From Adiantum capillus-veneris (taxonomy: Eukaryota > Streptophyta > Polypodiopsida > Polypodiales > Pteridaceae), in NCBI GenBank assembly GCA_014529385.2, contig CM043952.1, positions 63,850,870 to 63,914,869 on the forward strand: a stretch of DNA of 64,000 nt, in the 5' to 3' direction. Below, piece by piece: positions 34,916-47,255 of the stretch (its first letter is position 1; each line of letters begins with the position of its first letter). The notes under the pieces were generated by a model. That model saw only the letters and a program-made list of their open reading frames with translations. It had not been told where the DNA came from and searched no databases. Made by a program: the position numbers and the translations under genes.

Positions 34916-36262
34916 ATGGATGACAATAACCAAGAGACTAGAATGAACATTGATAGATTTGATTTTTCACATGAAGGTGCTAATGATGATGCCCCCATGT
35001 TTGTGATTTATCTCGTAACTAGGTTGCAGCAAGTTATGGACAACCCTGCTTTGCAAGCCGAAGTTACTCTCAACAACTTTGCGTTTATGGGATCTTCCTT
35101 CCTCTCCAAGAGGAGAGAGAGCTTAGGAGGCCTCTTCAAGAGACCCCCAAAAGAGGACTCTCTCCCATACAAGAGGAGGAATCCAAAGAGCAAGAAAGCA
35201 ATGAAACTTTAAGTTCCTATGAAGATGTGGCTCCACGAAGACGGCGGCCTAGACGATCGCCCACTCCTCTCAAGAGGAAAATATCAACACACAGTTCTTC
35301 TCCTCATCAATACGAAAGGGAAGAGAGGAAACAAAGGAAGAAAAGGGCTAGAAAGAGGTCACCCTCCTCTCCTTCTTCTTCACCTTCCTCCTCTTTCGAT
35401 GAAATCTATGGCTATTCTCATAGAGAATACAAGAGGGGAGGACATCGTAAATCATACCCTGCATGGCGAAGGTCACAAAAGATAAGGAAGTTCAAGGAGT
35501 GAGGAAAGAGTATCTCTTTTCTCACCTATGATGGCACTTTTGGTACTACCGACAAAGTGTTGGCCTTCATCCAGCAATTTGATGCGGCCTTTGGAGACGA
35601 GGGCTTCACAGATTCCTCCAAGCTACACCATGTAGCTATGCACACACAGAAATCAGCTTGTCAATGGTTGGATGGCCTTCATGGCAACGGCAAAGCCCCA
35701 AATACATGGAAAACTCTAGGAGTTTCCATCATGAAGGAATTCCTTGCAAGCGATGCAAAGGACAAAGTGCTCACCGAATGGCGCAGCTTGAAGCTTCTCT
35801 CTCATGAGTCTATCCACATGTATATAGACAAGTTTTGGGATCTACATCTCAAGGCTACTGTCTTTCAAAAGATAGACTTTGCCAAGCAAAAGCAATAATT
35901 TTGTGCAGGATTACCTAAAGAGATGGCCGAATACATCAACTCTCAACGGCCTGGTTCTATCACCGAAGTAATCCATCACACCATGGTTGCTTCACGTATC
36001 AATTTCCATCAAGGGGCTAGACAAAATGTCAAGCCCATGGAAAACAAAGACAAAAATGATGCACAGGGAAAAAACCAATACTTAGAATTCTTCCCAAGGC
36101 ACTTCCAACAACAAAAACAACAATCGGTCCAAGGAGAAGGGAGTTTACAAAGGAAAAAACAAACTCTCTCTTGAAGAGCTTGAAGCTTTCCGCAAGGACC
36201 ATAAGTGTTTCTCAAGTGTGGGGAGCAAGAACATGGCTATCGTTCTTGCCCCAAGAAGAATG
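34916..36262 (+). pseudogene. Element A Gag
   Basis: Start at ATG 34916 (MDDNNQETR), about 400 bp after the primer-binding site; an in-frame ATG at 34874 is possible. An Arg/Ser-rich basic region (35227-35500) precedes the capsid-like core: FIQQFDAAFGDEGFTDSSKL, ACQWLDGL, LTEWRSLKL and FCAGLPKEMAEYI. A zinc knuckle at about 36205-36255 (CGEQEHGYRSC part) needs a one-base shift after its first Cys. Stops at 35500-35502 (TGA) and 35896-35898 (TAA) lie in one frame. Packages element RNA. Confidence 0.75.
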
Positions 36263-36317
36263 CTCGCAATGAGACTCCTAGGGCTTCCGCCATTGAAACT
36301 CCAAAAGAGGATGCTCA

Positions 36318-36701
36318 TTGCAAGGGATCGTCACTTTCCTATGCTGGGAAAAGGTAAGAGAGAATGATGCCTTCATCTTGTTTGACCCTGACTCTACTCA
36401 CAACTTCATATCAACGGAGTTGGCCACCAAGTTGGGCATTCAAGCTTTTGAGATGGGAGATATTGTAACGACTGTCATAGCTTTCAAGGGACAGCAAGCC
36501 TCCATTACTCCCTTGATTGGGAAGTTGAGGCTTCATGCCCAAAGCTACGTTGACAAAGAAGACTTTTTCATCTCTCCTCTCCAACATGAGGATGCTATCC
36601 TAGGGGTGCCATGGTTTGATCGCATGGCTGTCAATATGAAGTTCCCTGAAAGGAGAATCTACTTCACCTACAGGGGGAAAGAACATGTATATAGATGCTA
36701 G
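36318..36701 (+). pseudogene. Element A aspartic protease
   Basis: A 128-codon open stretch with the retropepsin layout: ILFDPDSTHNFIS at the active site, then ILGVPWF near residue 93. Relatives have DSGSTHNFIS or similar; here the Ser-Gly after the catalytic Asp is replaced by Pro-Asp, so activity is doubtful. Followed by RT in the usual order. Confidence 0.75.
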
Positions 36702-36836
36702 TGAGAGTGGTCACACTATTCCACTTGTAAATCCTCCTGCTTTTGATAAATCAATGAAGAGGTCAGTTTCTACGTACATGATTTTTGTCAAAGAGTCTCT
36801 AAAAGATCCTAATGTTTTATGACATGTAAATGATAG

Positions 36837-37850
36837 GAATCAAGAAGAGTTAGATTTGTCTAATTTTTTAAAAGGATTCCAAGATGTGTTCATAGATGAT
36901 ATCCCTATGGAGTTACTTCCAAAATGAGGGGATGATGACCATCGCATTGATCTCCTTCCAGGAAGCTCACCGCCTAACAAGCCTCCTTATCGAGTCTCAC
37001 AAGCCCAACAAGAGGAGATCATGAGGCAAGTACAAGAATTGGTAGACAAAGGGATGGTGAGGCCTAGTTCCTCTCCCTTTTGTTCTCCAATTCTTTTAGT
37101 GCAAAAGGAAGATGGTACATACAGTATGTGTGGTGGACTATTGAGCACTAAACCATATCACTATCAAAAACAGATTTCTCATGCCTTGGGTAGAAGATCT
37201 ATTTGATAAGCTACAAGGCTCTACCTACTTCAGTAGGATTGAACTTAAAAGTGACTATCATCAAATAAGGATAGTGAATGAAGATATCCTAAAGACCGCA
37301 TTTCACACAACATTTGGTCTTTATGAATATCTAGTCATGCCTTTTGGCTTGACTAATGCACCAGCTACGTTCAATCATCTAATGGAGAATTTTTTTTAGA
37401 CTTTATTGCAAATTCACTGGAGTGTTCTTTGATGATATCATCATCTACTCCAAGTCTTTGGAGGAACATAAGCAACATCTCCAAGTGATTTTTCAAGCAT
37501 TGAGGGAGAACAAGCTTTTTCTCAATCAAAAGAAAAGTGAATTAATCCTCCAAGAGATTCAATACCTAGGTCATATAATCTCTCAAGATGGTATCTGTAT
37601 GGATCCATTGAAACTAGAGGTAATAAAAGCATGGCCTAATCCAAGGAATCTACATGAGCTAAGAATCTTTAATGGTTTGTGCGCATACTATAGATGCTTC
37701 ATAGAAAAATTCTCTCAAATAGTAGGACCACTACATGACTTAACTAAGAAGAACGTTAAGTATGTATGGACTGCTAAGGAGAAAAATTCTTTTGACAAGC
37801 TCAAGGAGAAGCTTACCTCCCAACTCGTCCTCATGCTTCTGGATCTCTCA
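36837..37850 (+). pseudogene. Element A reverse transcriptase
   Basis: Motifs in order: PPYRVSQAQQEEI, SSSPFCSPILLVQKEDG, a damaged YRALN region, DLFDKLQGSTYFSRIELKSD, FGLTNAPATF and, after a frame change near 37400, VFFDDIIIYS, the FxDD catalytic box. Thumb motifs YLGHIISQDGI and YYRCFIEKFSQI follow. Three frame changes and a stop near 36925 inactivate it. Confidence 0.85.
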
Positions 37851-38200
37851 AAGCCATTTGAGATCCAATGTGATGCTTGTGGTGATTTCCCAGTGGAGCA
37901 GTTTTTCTTCAAGAAGGGCATGCCATAGCATATGAGAGACGAAGGCTCAATACCGATGAACGAGTCTTTAGCATTTTTTACGAGAAAGAGCTTTTAGCTG
38001 TTCTACATGCCCTAGACACATGGAAGAACTATTTATTGGGGACTCTATTTATTCTACAAACAGACCACTAAAGTCTCAAGTATTTCATGACACAAACAAG
38101 CTAAAGGAGGTGCGAAACTTTTCTTTTGCAATTTAATTTCCATATTGCTCACATTGCTGGTAAGCACAATCAAGTGGCTGATTCACTTTCACGAGGACCA
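37850..38200 (+). pseudogene. Element A RNase H
   Basis: FEIQCDACGD carries the first Asp; a frame change near 37915 leads to AIAYESRRLNTDE, FSIFYEKELLAVLHAL, a TAA within TDHxSLKYF, and HIAGKHNQVADSLSR. The order and motifs are those of gypsy RNase H. Confidence 0.82.
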
Positions 38201-39648
38201 AAAGTTAATGCAATGTCTATAGCTACTCACAATGATCTATCCTCTATGATAGATGAGTATGCTATTGACCCTGACTTTAGAGACATAATGTCAGCCCTTT
38301 CTTTGGGGAAGAAAGAGGAACCATTCACCTTGCAGGATGGTTTTCTTCTCCACGGCAATCGGCTATGTGTTACCCATTCCCTTCTTGAGAAAGTTATGTA
38401 TGAATCCTATGTTCTTCCCTATGTGGGGCATAAAGGTATTCAACCTACTCTTTGAGGAGTAGAAACATATTTCTATTGGCCTACCATGAAAGTGGACATA
38501 CAAGAGTATGTTTCAAAATGTGTAGTATGCCAAAATACCAAGTATGACAGTGGGAAGCAACCTGGATTACTCCAGCCATTGCCTATCCCAAATTCACCAT
38601 GGCAAAATATATCCATGGATTTCATCTTTGGATTACCCAAGTCTATCCATGGGAATATGGGAATATAGACAATAGTCGACAAGTTTAGAAAGAAAGCACA
38701 CTTTATTCCTATCAGGAAGACTATTAGGGCACACCAAATGGCAACTCTCTTCATATCTCAAATTTTCAAACACCATGGATTACCAACATCCATCATGTCA
38801 GATAGATATCCTAGGATGACCAGTAATTTTTGGAAAGGTCTCTTTGAAATCTAGAATTTCTCTTTGGCCTATCACCCACAAACAAATGGCCAAAGTGAGA
38901 TAGCCAATCTTATGATACTCGATCTACTCAAGACTTATGTTACCGAAGTAGATCAACGCTCACAATGGGAAAAGTACTTACCTCTTGTAGAGTATGCCTA
39001 CTCTAATACTGTACATACTTCTATGGAAAAGCACCTTTTGAGATCATTGAGGGAAGACCTAAAAGTCTTTTGCTACTCAAAGTACATGGAAAGATCTTTG
39101 ATGCCAATGAGTATAGCCATGACCTACAAGAATCTTTTCAAAAGATTAAGGAGGATGTATCCATCTCTCAACCAAGGCAAAAAGTTGCTGCTGACAAGCA
39201 CAAAAGGGCCTTAACATTCAAAAAATAATATTGGGTCTTACTTAAGTTTCCTAAGGCTGGATTAAGGCAAACAATGGGCAAAAATCCTACGGGCCATCAA
39301 AAGTATTATGCTAAGCTAGCAAAAAGATACTATGGTCCTTTCCAGATCTTGAAGCCTATCAATGAAACGGCTTACCAACTCAAGTTTCCCAACCATTTGC
39401 TCATACTCAATGCTTTTCAAGCGAGACTACTCAAGCCCTACAAAGGAGATCCACCAAGTGAACCAATTATTGAAGACCCTCCAAAAGTTGAAGGCCAAGA
39501 AGAGGTGCTACAACCCAAAGCTATCTTTCGGCATGAAGACAAGGTACTACAACATGGTAAGATTATCCCATGGTATCTTATTAAGTTAAAAAATTATCTT
39601 TTGAAGATGATAGATGGATGCAAGGAATACACCTTAAGGATAGTATGA
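38201..39648 (+). pseudogene. Element A integrase with chromodomain-like tail
   Basis: The zinc region shows GHKGIQPT and CVVCQNTK; catalytic blocks are SMDFIFGLP, IMSDRYPRM and HPQTNGQSEIAN. Stops at about 38453 (TGA), 38666 (TAG) and 38852 (TAG) share one frame. The C-terminal frame (39274-39648) has YYGPFQILKPINETAYQLKFP, a GPY/F module, then PKAIFRHEDKVLQHGK and WYLIKLKNY, which match the start of the chromodomains carried by plant chromoviruses. Integrates the cDNA; the chromodomain would guide it to chromatin. Confidence 0.82.
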
Positions 39649-40027
39649 ACCTTGTCAATGCTTACAATGCTACATTAGAGTAAGCAAATGTACAAAGTTC
39701 TTTTAAATGACTCATGTTTTTGTCTTATAAGACTAGTTCTCTTTTTAATTGTGCACAAATTAAAATAGTATGCATGCTTAGAATCATGTTTGTGATGATG
39801 ACGTCTCTCAAACACCAAGTAGAATTTTTCACTCTACTTTGAGAGAATGAAATGGACTAAAAAGCAGACATGCTTGCCGCAGCTATGTCTCCCAAGCACT
39901 AAATGGATTGGTCATCCATCTTGGAAAGATGTAGTAGGGTAAAAAGGGATCCTCTACCCACTAAGTAAGATTGACTAATGACTAAGGCTTTATCTCTTCT
40001 ACCTCATAGTCGAGGACGATTATGATT

Positions 40028-40042
40028 TCAAGAGAGAGGTAA
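40028..40042 (+). other. Element A polypurine tract
   Basis: CAAGAGAGAGGTAA lies directly before the 3' LTR start TGTCATAAAATC at 40043. Confidence 0.65.
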
Positions 40043-40413
40043 TGTCATAAAATCTAATATTAACCAACCCAAATGATTTTTGCATATTAAACTGATCATT
40101 TAATGTGGGAGAATAAACGGGAACAAGGGTTAAGATATAGACATGTGCTTATAGATCTATCTCAACATGGCGCCAATGGTAAAGGGGCCCTAATGAGAGA
40201 TGGTCTATCAAAGAGCAAGGCTAACCAATGGAGCATAAAACCTTAGGGTTAGCTTCATTGAAGACCTCCAATAGTTAGTGTAAAAGTCCCTTGACCTAAG
40301 GTAAGCTAGGGCTGAGCTTGAGGTGGGAACCCGACCCAAGCTTAAGGTGCTTGAGGTGCTTTTCGTGCTTGATGACTAAGGTGCTTGAGGTTCTTGAGGT
40401 GCTTGATGATTGA
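40043..40413 (+). repeat. Element A 3' LTR, first part
   Basis: It matches 32884-33245. It ends with ATTGA (40409-40413), the left copy of the target-site duplication made by element B. Confidence 0.92.
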
Positions 40414-40552
40414 TGACAGGCGTAGGGAACTGGAACATGCTCATCACCACCCATCCATGCCCTATATAGACCCTTGGCCTGCTAAATATAGGGACCCCCT
40501 TGACTGCATGTATGTCCTGGCCCTTGCGCATGGTCCTACCCTTGGCATGACA
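40414..40552 (-). repeat. Element B 3' LTR
   Basis: 139 bp, plus-strand ends TGACAGGCG and GGCATGACA, with a TATA box at 40461-40470 (minus GTCTATATAGG). Confidence 0.88.
40461..40470 (-). promoter_or_regulatory. TATA box in element B LTR
   Basis: CTATATAG in both LTRs (also 49637-49646), centrally placed in a very short LTR. Confidence 0.5.
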
Positions 40553-40568
40553 TTACTCCCCCCTTTTC
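40553..40568 (-). other. Element B polypurine tract
   Basis: The minus strand reads GAAAAGGGGGGAGTAA immediately before the LTR start TGTCATGCC. Confidence 0.75.
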
Positions 40569-43307
40569 ATCCTCGAAAACAAGAGTGATGATACACTAAT
40601 GTTTTCTATAGTGGCATCCTTCATGGATCCAGCTGTTTGGCTCATCAGAACACGGTTCAGCAGGGCGTTCAATGAAACCAACAGTAACATCTTGATTTTT
40701 CACATTGTTGTCCATTTGCAACCATCTTGTGTTACTGATTCCTATTCAATCATAGTGTGTAGAGTCCATTTAGAACACACATGAGTATGCAAAACGAGTT
40801 ATCACACAAAGATGTACCCTAAAAGTACCTCTTTTCACTTTCCATGGAAGTAACTTGCTAACATAACTCATCAGCCAAGTTTCATTCCTTGACTTGTTTT
40901 CCAATTTTAGTAGTAAACAACCCCACCATAACTAGTGTTCAATTGAGAACTTGATTTATACATTAAGAGACTACACCTAGTAGAAAACATGCTTTAACTT
41001 ATGGTAAGCAAACTCCAAGAAGAGCAATAAATGCTTACTAATTGGATCGCTTGTTTTTGGTGCTAACGTACGCACTTTGCATATCCTTCAGCACAAGATT
41101 ACACTTTGTAATCTACCTATCCCCTTGGATAACTGATAGTACTGAGGTGTTTTCCCCACGATTTACAAACAGTCTTCCCAGGTAGCCCTTAAACCGGGAT
41201 CACAATATCACACAACATTGCTGAGCAAACAACAATGTCCTGATGAATAACCATCTTGGTTAATGTGAAAAATCCACAAGCACCCAAACCGAGCCATGAC
41301 CTCTATTGGTGATTGGTAGATCCAAAAGTAAGCTCAGAGAGATACTGCACATAGAGTGCAAAATCCTTCATAAGCAACAACTTGATGAATATGCATGTCA
41401 TTCCAAATCAGCCTTTGCTAAACACTAGGGCTCATAACACCTAGTGTGCATGCATTTAGCAAAAAACAGATCGGGACCTGTATGATCATCCTTGCCCACG
41501 CTTATGGCGACTGTGATGTGCGTAGCACATAGTAAAGAGAAATCTAAATAGTTCCGAAAAAAACTAAATACTTTCTGTCGCATAGAGCCTTTGTCAAAAT
41601 GGACTGACACATATTTGAAATAGTGGGCGTCAGTGTCAGTCCCAGAGACTCATATTCGCCACATGTGGAATATATCTCAACTAAGATGTCTGAAAAAAGA
41701 ACATCCTACAAGTACAAGATGTACTTCTGTGTGGAGGTAACTGCAAACACTCTACGACGGGAGTTAGAGGGACCCTCATTAGCCTTGCTCCACACTGGCT
41801 AAACCAAACTCCTTGAGTCCCTAGACCATGTTGTATCCCATGTGAGAAAATGTGCTAAATTGAATTCGACAAGTGGATTCACAACAGCATAATGTTCATT
41901 GGACACCCCAAAATACTTGTTTCGACATGCCCTTGGCATGGCCATGGGGATTGAACTAAAAGTTCAATTACCCGTATTGAAATGCACAGGAGCACGTCTC
42001 TCACCTGTGAAAAAACCAACCAACATTGCACTGGAAACCCAGGGTGTTGCCTTTGCAATCCAAGCCCGTTGGGTAGAATTTACGTAGGCAAACCCCTTGG
42101 TAAGACCCTTTGTAGAAACTGCTCAACTAGCAGGTAACGGTAATCAACATAGTTAACCGTGTATAGAATGATGAGAATCAACTTGAAAAGTTGAATTTGT
42201 CCACTATCGCGTGGTAGATTGCAGAATTATTTCCTTGAAAGTGTAATGAAAGTAGATCAAAGTGTGATCCTCAATGATTAGGGGGTGATTCAATAAGCAC
42301 CCGTAGGGTCTTACCCCAAAACTGTGATGTCATAGACACTTGTAGTGCTTGAGAGAGAGCAAGAGTTCTACACAAGGGAGATGTCTAGCTCTTAGGGATA
42401 GCCATGATGTCTCAACTGATTGTTGCATCTATACTCCACGGTAGAGATTAGCTGATGTGAGTTTAAGATTATCAAAAACTCAATTCGAGCGTCGCACTAA
42501 AAACAAGTACAGCAAAAATGACACCACACCCTAAACAGCCGTAATGACAAGACACTTGCTTGTCCATTAACGCCGATGTGTACTCCACTGGGTAGATCTG
42601 TTTGATCTTAAGAACAATCACCTAAGGAATGCCAACAGTTGGGTCGTACCCAAGATCTGTGTGAGGTCCCCACCCTGTCGTCTCAAACGACCGATCTGAT
42701 GGTACACCTGGTGGCCACTAGATCTACAACGGAAGCAAACAAAGTGGTTTATGGTTCATCTAGCGGACGATCTCTCATCACAAAGTGAGTCGAGTTAGAG
42801 CCTACTAGCATCGAGATCTAGCTCCACCCCGCAGGGGAAGCGCGATTAACTTATCTAGCAATCCTAAGACCCACCTTCCCGAGTGCCTTTTTCCCCATGT
42901 TTCAGAGGCACGTACACTTGATACTTCGCCGCTTTTGGGAAAATGAGTAATACTAGTGTCGATTTATACACTATGGGGACAGAGAGTTCCCGACCAATCG
43001 GGACCACCATTCTCATAGGCATTGGCAACCCGAGCCAAGCCCCCACTTTCCACCCCCACACTCACACTTCTTTGTGTGTCCTAATTACTACCACAATGGT
43101 ATAAGTTCCTTGATTAGGTTCCGATTCACAAGGTTCATTAAGACAGTCCTTCAACCAGTATTACAAAGCGGCACCAAGACAATAACTCTAGTAAAAATTT
43201 TACTCAAAACTTATTCATTAAAATTCCAATGTTCTGGAGGTACAACATCCCCCTCCAGAGAGAGTTTACTCCTCCCATTGTCGTCTGACTGCCCATACAA
43301 CTAGGTA
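40569..43307. other. Interior of B without a recognised gene
   Basis: 2.7 kb with only short frames. It could be B's 3' region or part of another degraded element. No paired repeat or LTR end was found. Confidence 0.4.
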
Positions 43308-43398
43308 TGTCCACTGCATAGAACGTACGACATGGACATTCCCACCGCATAGAACGCAAGACGTGGGTATCCACCGCAAAGAACTCAAGTCGTGGATA
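43308..43398. repeat. Three-copy 30-bp minisatellite
   Basis: Three successive units of the form TCCACTGCATAGAACGTACG plus ACATGGACAT, with scattered substitutions. Confidence 0.75.
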
Positions 43399-43679
43399 GA
43401 GGCCCTAAGCTAGTAACTCTAGCTACTGCGAAATCATCGCGAGCTGCCCCTTGTGATCAGTAGGGGGATGAGGACTAGTTTCAACATTGGAAATAGAAAT
43501 GACCATGCCGAGCTAAATTTTCCCTAGCAGACATTATTTCCTATCTCAAATAGTATATCCAACAACCAATCTTTGCTACTTAGAATTTAATATACATTTC
43601 AATTCAAATGTCGAGGTTTCCGTTGGACTTATCCAACATGTTTAGGGATATGTTCTTTCCTAACTTATCGTATACAATG

Positions 43680-43943
43680 TTAAATTAAACAAACTTGAAT
43701 TAAAATGTGACCTACCTCCTCCATTTCCTCGTCATTGATCCATGAGTTGGCCGGTACTTGGTCGTCCATAGGAGCTTTCCCTTTCCCATCCGTGTTGCTT
43801 GTCCCCGCCTCGCGGTCGTGGGAACCACAGAAACGAGTTCTCTTTACCGGGGCCATTTTATACTCACTACTTAATTGACAACTTGGAAAAAGAGAGCTAA
43901 CATTCGAGATTAAATTACGACCAAAGTGACGGATTAATCTCAA
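43680..43943 (-). pseudogene. Gag-like N-terminus downstream of LTR C
   Basis: An ATG at 43872 (minus) opens MAPVKRTRFCGSHDREAG and continues for about 55 codons to an acidic helix, meeting a GAGGTAGGT donor-like site near 43700. Position after an LTR and a TGCTATCAGAAAT primer-binding-like site suggests the start of gag. No capsid core follows, so it is a fragment. Confidence 0.35.
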
Positions 43944-44713
43944 TAAGAAAATCCTTTTTTACGATAGGTTTAATTACTTCAAAACATAGAGATTTCTGAT
44001 AGCACCTTACTTGTTCTGTGGGAATTGGCCCTAAGGTTAATTATTTGGCCTAGATAGTCATGAAATTCAGATTTTTGCTTAATCAGTTCTACTAGAGATG
44101 AGATAGACGTGCTTAATCACTTCTTAATGCAAGTAGAGGCTTGCAGATTTACCGTATGCATAGGTAAGAGGGTTTCTCCCTTCCTAGTGACTAATTATAG
44201 ATTAATTTCACTAATTATATCCTAATCTATGATTTAATTGATTATAATTTAGTTGTTTAAACATTGTGGGCAATAGAAAGCAGATTGACCATCTCTACCT
44301 CAATGCCGACTTGTTCTTAATTACAATGGTGACTAGCGGTTGATTCCTTAATCATGCATTAATCTATGATTAAAAGAGACTAACTGCTTGCATAATTACT
44401 AATTAGATTAAGATTTATGTAATAGATCATGGATACGGAGAATTAGAGAGTATCTAATGAGTATTTTGACTACGAATATGCATACTAGATGCGGAATTAA
44501 GAGGATATTAGAGAGGGAATTACAACAAGCATGAATTAAATCGAAAATTACCGAGGTTACGGCTGAATTTCTCTCGAAACTTTGATGCAAGGGCCTCCTT
44601 GAGACGAGAAACGGGCAGCACTTTCCTCCTTAGCTCTTCTTCCAAAGACTATGTCCGCCGTAGCACCTCCCCAAGGTATGTATGTGTGTGTGCACTCAGT
44701 GTGTGTGTGTGAG

Positions 44714-44714
<1 letters not shown>

Positions 44715-44772
<58 letters not shown>
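44715..44772. repeat. (TG)n microsatellite in LTR C
   Basis: About 58 bp of TG, with shorter TG runs from 44680. On the sense strand it starts about 10 bp after the TATA box. Confidence 0.96.
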
Positions 44773-44775
<3 letters not shown>

Positions 44776-44779
44776 CACA

Positions 44780-44790
44780 CTCTTATATAG
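44780..44790 (-). promoter_or_regulatory. TATA box in LTR C
   Basis: The minus strand reads CTATATAAGAG, a strong match to the plant TATA box. Confidence 0.5.
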
Positions 44791-45472
44791 GCTCTCCCAG
44801 GCTGAAAATCGAACCATGCTGCTAAATGCATCTGAGGGAGCTCTCAACTCATGCAAGGCAACTCAGTTACATGCTTACCAAGTGTCCAGTTAACTTAGTT
44901 TAACTAACTCTCACACTCTCTCTCAAGCATGGCAAGTCTCCCACAAGCCCCTAGAGGTGTGAGGATGCCCCCTAGCTGCCAAAGCAAGCTTCTAGTGGCC
45001 TACGACATATTCCCACACAGCCCCCGAGCCCCGGTGCTCCCCGCAAAGCCTTAGGAAATTTTGACTTTAGGCTAAAACGGGCGATACGAATCGGAATTTA
45101 ATGTCGTAAATTGCTATGCTAAGCTCTAACTAAGGTGTATTAACCTGGGTACCTGCCATATTTAGCAACCCCCGGCGTCCAAAAATGCATTTTTTTCAAA
45201 TTCGGGGTACGGGTGCAGTTTTTCGAGACGGTTAAAACTAGACGGAACGGGTGACCAAAAACTTACTATTTTTGGAAATTTTCCACAAAAATTATTTTAA
45301 TTCACTTTTGGAAGCTTTATAATAATGTAAACATCATGGCACCGACAAAATTTGGAAAACTGCTAAAAATAGTAACTTTTTCCATTATGTTTATTCCATG
45401 GTACAATGGTGCTCTTTTTGGTCGGGGTTAGAGGCCTTGCAACCTCCCCAACGTGAAAAATTTGAGATGTCC

Positions 45473-47255
45473 TCATCTCAAGAATGTGCTTGGGTAATCT
45501 TTTATGAGCGTTGGTTCGTCCTCCCAAGTTGCATCTTCTTCAGGGTAATCCTTCCACTTTACTCGTTGCTCCGTGATTGTTCTGTTGCGTAACTTCCTTT
45601 CCCTTGTCTCAAGTACATAGTCAGGTTGGAGCTCGAGCACTCCTTGTGCTGGCATGACTATCTAATCTGATTCCAATAGTTGATCAAGATTAGGGATATA
45701 GGGTTTGAGTAAGCTGACGTGAAATACATCATGAACCTTTAAGTTTGTAGGTAACTTTAGCTTGTAGGCCTGGTCACTCACAACTTTAACGATCTTATTC
45801 TACCAAAGGAAGATATTGTAACCACTTCTTTGGCTCTTGCGAACAATAGGCCCTGAGAATTTCCTCAATGACTTGATTTACTCTTTCAGTCTGCGAATGA
45901 TACGCTGTGTTGAAGGCTAATTGTGACCCAATAGATTGGAAAAGAGAAGTCCAAAACTTTGATGTAAACTTGGCATCTCTGTCATCACTGACGATACGCT
46001 TGGGTAAACCATGTAACCTAAAAATTTCCTTGATGAATACTCGGCTAATATCCAAAGCAGTAAAGGTTGTCTTTACAATTATTAGATGAGCCACTTTTGT
46101 GAGCATATCAACAACCATAAATACAGAGTCATAACCTCCTGTAGAAGGTAATCCTGTAACAAAGTCCATACTGATGCATTCCCATTTCATTTGGGGTATG
46201 TCAAGAGGTTGAAGTTGCCCTGGTAACTTGAATGTTTCGGCTTTTATCCTCTAACAAGAAAGACATTGCCTCACATAGCGAAGTATGTCTCCTTTCATCC
46301 CGGACCAAAAATAACTCCTCCTGACAGCATGAAGAGTCTTAGCGTAACCTGGATGTCTAGATGTAGGACTATCGTGTGCTTCATATAGAATAGTCTTCTT
46401 TAAAGCTGGGTCTCTGGGTACACAGAGTCTATGTCTGTAGTAAAGAGATCCTCCCATAAGAGAGTAATCTTTAACTTCAGGCATCTTATTCTGCTGGACT
46501 AATGATACTATACGTTGGTATTCTGGATCTACCAAAGATGCTTCTTTAATTCTATCCCAGATAAGGTTATTTGGAATAGAGATAGCTTCAAGAAAAGATT
46601 TTTGGCTATGTCCATCTGCAACGGCATTTTCCTTCCCTGGTCTATACTTTATGTCAAGGTCATATTCTTGTAACAGTTCTATCCATCGCCGTTGTCACAT
46701 ATTTAGAATAGGTTGGGTAAAAATCCATTTTAAACTCTTGTGGTCTGTGACTAGCTGAAACTTGCGTTTGAGACAATAATGTCTCCATAATTTCAGCGCA
46801 TGTATAACCGCTAAAAGGTCCAAATCATGAGTAGGATAATTCTTCTCATGATCCCTCAGCTTTCGTGAAGTATACGCCACCGGTCTTCCTTCTTGAGTGA
46901 GAACTCCACCTAAAGCAAATTTGCTAGCATCGGTCGCTACTTCAAATTCCTTACTGAAATCTGGAAGCTTTAAGATAGGAGCTGAGGTCAAGAATTCTTT
47001 TAGCTTAGCAAAACTAGAGTCGTGCTCGGTCTTCCATTCGATCCTCATTCCTTTCTTCAGGAGTTTCGTAAAAGGTGCAGCAATACGTGCATAGTCCTTG
47101 ACAAAAATCCTGTACCATCCAGTTATCCCAAGATATCCTCTTACTTCGCTGACGGTGGATGGTTGAGGCCAATCGACGATATCCTTGACTTTATCTGGGT
47201 CCACTGAAATCCCTTCGACCTCAAACATGAAGCCAAAACCATAAGTGCCTTGCAC
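45473..47255 (-). pseudogene. Chromovirus pol fragment: RT end, RNase H, integrase, chromodomain
   Basis: In sense order: RT thumb (YGFGFMFEVEGISVDPDKV, YLGITGWYRIFVKDYARI), RNase H (FEVATDASKFALGGVL, DHKSLKWIFTQ), integrase zinc region (HPGYAKTLHAV, CLSC), catalytic blocks SMDFVTGLP, VSDDRDAKF and SQTERVNQ, and a chromodomain with VKWKDYPEEDATWEDE. The RT palm with its catalytic box is missing. Around the catalytic Glu three residues found in relatives (DGQ of TDGQTERVNQ) are absent, and an extra Asp precedes the second catalytic block. Stops at 46692 and 46251 and frame changes after 45795 add to the damage. Confidence 0.82.

Larger units (their letters stand above)
44012..45441 (-). mobile_element. 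Probable LTR 'C' between pol and a gag start
   Basis: On the minus strand GTTGGGGAGG, a polypurine-like tract, is followed by TGCAAGGCC at 45441. A TATA box lies at 44780-44790 with a CA run right after it. CCACAGAACA ends near 44012, seven bases before a primer-binding-like TGCTATCAGAAAT. The left neighbour reads like a gag start and the right neighbour is the 3' end of pol, so this LTR would serve as 3' LTR for one unit and 5' LTR for another. No second copy exists in the window; the boundaries are provisional. Confidence 0.45.

Noticed and set aside
43680-43943. Independent host gene with an intron
   Set aside because: The ATG lies just after an LTR-like segment and a primer-binding-like site, so a gag start is likelier, though not proven.
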